Shown in pieces: positions 62,567 to 64,000 of a stretch of 64,000 nucleotides of DNA. Position numbers and translations under genes: made by a program. Source of the DNA: Prorocentrum cordatum (Eukaryota > Sar > Dinophyceae > Prorocentrales > Prorocentraceae); the NCBI GenBank assembly GCA_963575745.1, contig CAUYUJ010015705.1, positions 107,359 to 171,358 on the forward strand, read 5' to 3'. Numbering within the stretch: position 1 is the first letter of the stretch; every line of letters starts with the position of its first letter. The notes beneath the pieces were generated by a model that was given only the letters and a program-made list of their open reading frames with translations, did not search any database and had not been told where the DNA came from.

Positions 62567-64000
62567 ATGCCGCGCCCCTCGGACCCCCGCGTGGCCCCTC
62601 GCACCCCTCCAGGGCCGCCCCCCCCTGGAAGTGGGATGGTGGGGTCGCCGCCGCCAGAGGAGGAGGAGGAGGAGGAGGAGGAGGTAAAGGAGGAGGGCGA
62701 CGAGGGCGCGAGGGCTCCCGTGGCGGCGCAGGAGTCGAGGGCGAGGGACAGGCGGCGGCGAAATCGGAAGAGTCGGCCGCAGCAGGGTGCGCCACTGTCT
62801 GTGCAGGAGCTCCTCGACAGGTGCAAGCGTAACGTTGCTATCGCACTGAGGGCTGAGAAGATGAGGAAGGAGAACAAGGAGAAGAAGAAGAAGAAGAGGC
62901 AGGATGACATGACGAAGTTTGTTGAGATGGAGAAGAGGAAGAGAAAGGAGAGGAAGGCGGAGAGGGAGAAGGCGGAGTTTGAGGAGATGGAGGAGAGGAG
63001 AAGACAGGAAAAGCAGGCGAAGAAGAAGAGGCGGGATGAGAGGACGAAGTTTGAGGAGATGGAGAAGAGGACGAGAAAGGAGAGGAAGGCGGAGAGGGAG
63101 AAGGCGGAGTTTGAGGAGATGGAGGAGAGGAGAAGACAGGAGAGGAAGGCGAAGAAACAGAAGAAGGAAAGGAATGACTTGAAGAAGAGACGTAATGAGG
63201 ACGAGGATGAGGAGGAGGAGGAGGAGGAAGATAAGATGCAGCAGGACCCCTTTCCTCGCTCGTGCTTCCCCACTCCTCACTTCCTCTAGCGCTCCACTCC
63301 CGCTCCCTCTCCACCTATTCCCCATGCTTCCCAAATCCCCCACCCCGCCTCCCCTCGCCTCGCTCTCCCACCCTGCCTACGAGGAGTGGGACGCCTGGTG
63401 CAAGAAGTGGGGCGATGAGCGAGAGGCTGCACGTCTCAGGAGGTTTAGCAGGTGGGAGGAAGCAGACGAGCTGGTCCAGCGCGGGATCATGTCGAAGCGT
63501 CAGGCCCCTCGCCCTCCCCCTCACCACATTGTAATATATATATATGAAAAAAAGCTCCAGGCTGATCAGTGGATCAGCGACGACAGCGAGAGCGACCTGC
63601 TCTCGCGGCAGCGTCGCTGGCGGAAAGAAAAGAAAAAGTTCGCGGAGGACGACGTCCGCAGGCGGCGCCTCCGCCAACGTCGCCTTCTCCTCTCCCCCTA
63701 GTCGGCCTCTTCCGCCGATTCCTCCATCCTCCTCCTCCTTGTCCTGTTTCCCTCCACCTTCTCTTGTGCTCCCCCACGCCCCTTCATTATCCTGCTTCTC
63801 CTTCTCCTCCTCCTTCCCTTCCTCCTACCCCTCCTCATCATCCTAACTCCTCCTCTCCCTTCCCCATCCTCCGCATCCTCCTCCTCGCTCCTCCTCCTCC
63901 TTCTCTTCCTCCTTCTCTTCTTCCTCCTTCCCTCTGCCAGGGGCTGGGCATCGCCGATCGCGATGTGGTGCGACGAGACTGGCAGGTCCGCGCCTCCCCA
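62567..64000 (+). CDS. highly charged coiled-coil-type protein, 3' end outside window
   Basis: ATG at 62567 gives MPRPSDPRVAPRTPPGPPPP, a Glu run, then SVQELLDRCKRNVAIALRAE. Two 44-residue repeats rich in Arg, Lys and Glu follow (KFEEMEKR, KAEREKAEFEEMEERR), likely a single long helix or coiled coil. A GA-AG intron is proposed at about 63213-63382, inside GAG repeats, joining NEDEDE to EWDAWCKKWGDERE. Intron 63504-63560 (57 bp, GC-AG, CAGGC at both ends) joins GIMSKRQ to ADQWISDDSESD. Intron 63662-63940 (GC-AG, CAGG at both ends) joins DDVRR to GWASPIAMWCDETG, which reaches the window edge. The start is the first ATG after a stretch of low-complexity DNA. An upstream exon is possible because CGCCAG at 62543-62548 resembles an acceptor. 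Function is unknown. Confidence 0.5.
62902..63165 (+). repeat. 132-bp coding duplication
   Basis: GATGACATGACGAAGTTTG at 62902 and GATGAGAGGACGAAGTTTG at 63034 begin two 132-bp units encoding 44 residues each, in frame. Confidence 0.9.

Overview
This window looks like nuclear DNA of a core dinoflagellate, possibly Prorocentrum-like; genus is inference. The evidence is high GC, no bacterial gene layout, no rRNA or tRNA that I can recognise, introns starting GC or GA as well as GT, degenerate TTTAGGG-type tracts inside the sequence, decayed retroelements, and a large share of microsatellites and minisatellites. Most long open frames here are produced by stop-free tandem repeats and were not called as genes.

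Layout. 1-11.3 kb: decayed minus-strand retroelement-like ORFs (2.2-4.4 kb) and three unrelated dispersed-repeat clusters. 11.3-14.2 kb: a decayed retroelement (gag-like, reverse transcriptase, start of RNase H) broken by poly(T) and joined to a reversed helicase fragment. 14.8-20.2 kb: a chain of minisatellites (60, 73, 159 and about 88 bp) with two telomere-like tracts. 20.9-24.5 kb: a second copy of the same retroelement family, retaining RNase H and a tyrosine recombinase and carrying a gag-like part inverted at a third telomere-like tract. 24.5-32 kb: mostly repeats and small palindromes.

32.1-41.7 kb: a divergent pair of spliced genes. On the minus strand is a small three-exon gene of unknown function. 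On the plus strand is a gene whose proposed exons sum to 2,017 codons plus stop. Its protein has an HTH-like segment, widely spaced acidic residues suggestive of a DDE/RNase H-fold nuclease, and a C-terminal Cys/His domain. 43.5-45.3 kb: a tentative gene with an SQ/P-rich tract, a RING-like Cys/His cluster and an exon resembling a Mei2-type RRM. 46-52 kb: strand-asymmetric low-complexity DNA including a 127-nt poly(T). 52.3-60.5 kb: a proposed 12-exon gene of 1,199 codons plus stop, ending in a 57-bp-repeat coiled coil. 62.6-64 kb: the start of a highly charged gene running off the window.

The most unusual feature is the introns. Across four genes, many inferred introns are filled with microsatellite or insertion sequence, and most are bounded by short direct repeats (AGG up to 8 bp, such as GCGGTCTG or CAGCCCAG) that straddle both splice junctions. 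Removing one repeat plus the intervening DNA restores reading phase each time. This fits introns made by insertion with target-site duplication (introner-like). All exon models are read by eye without transcripts or database searches.
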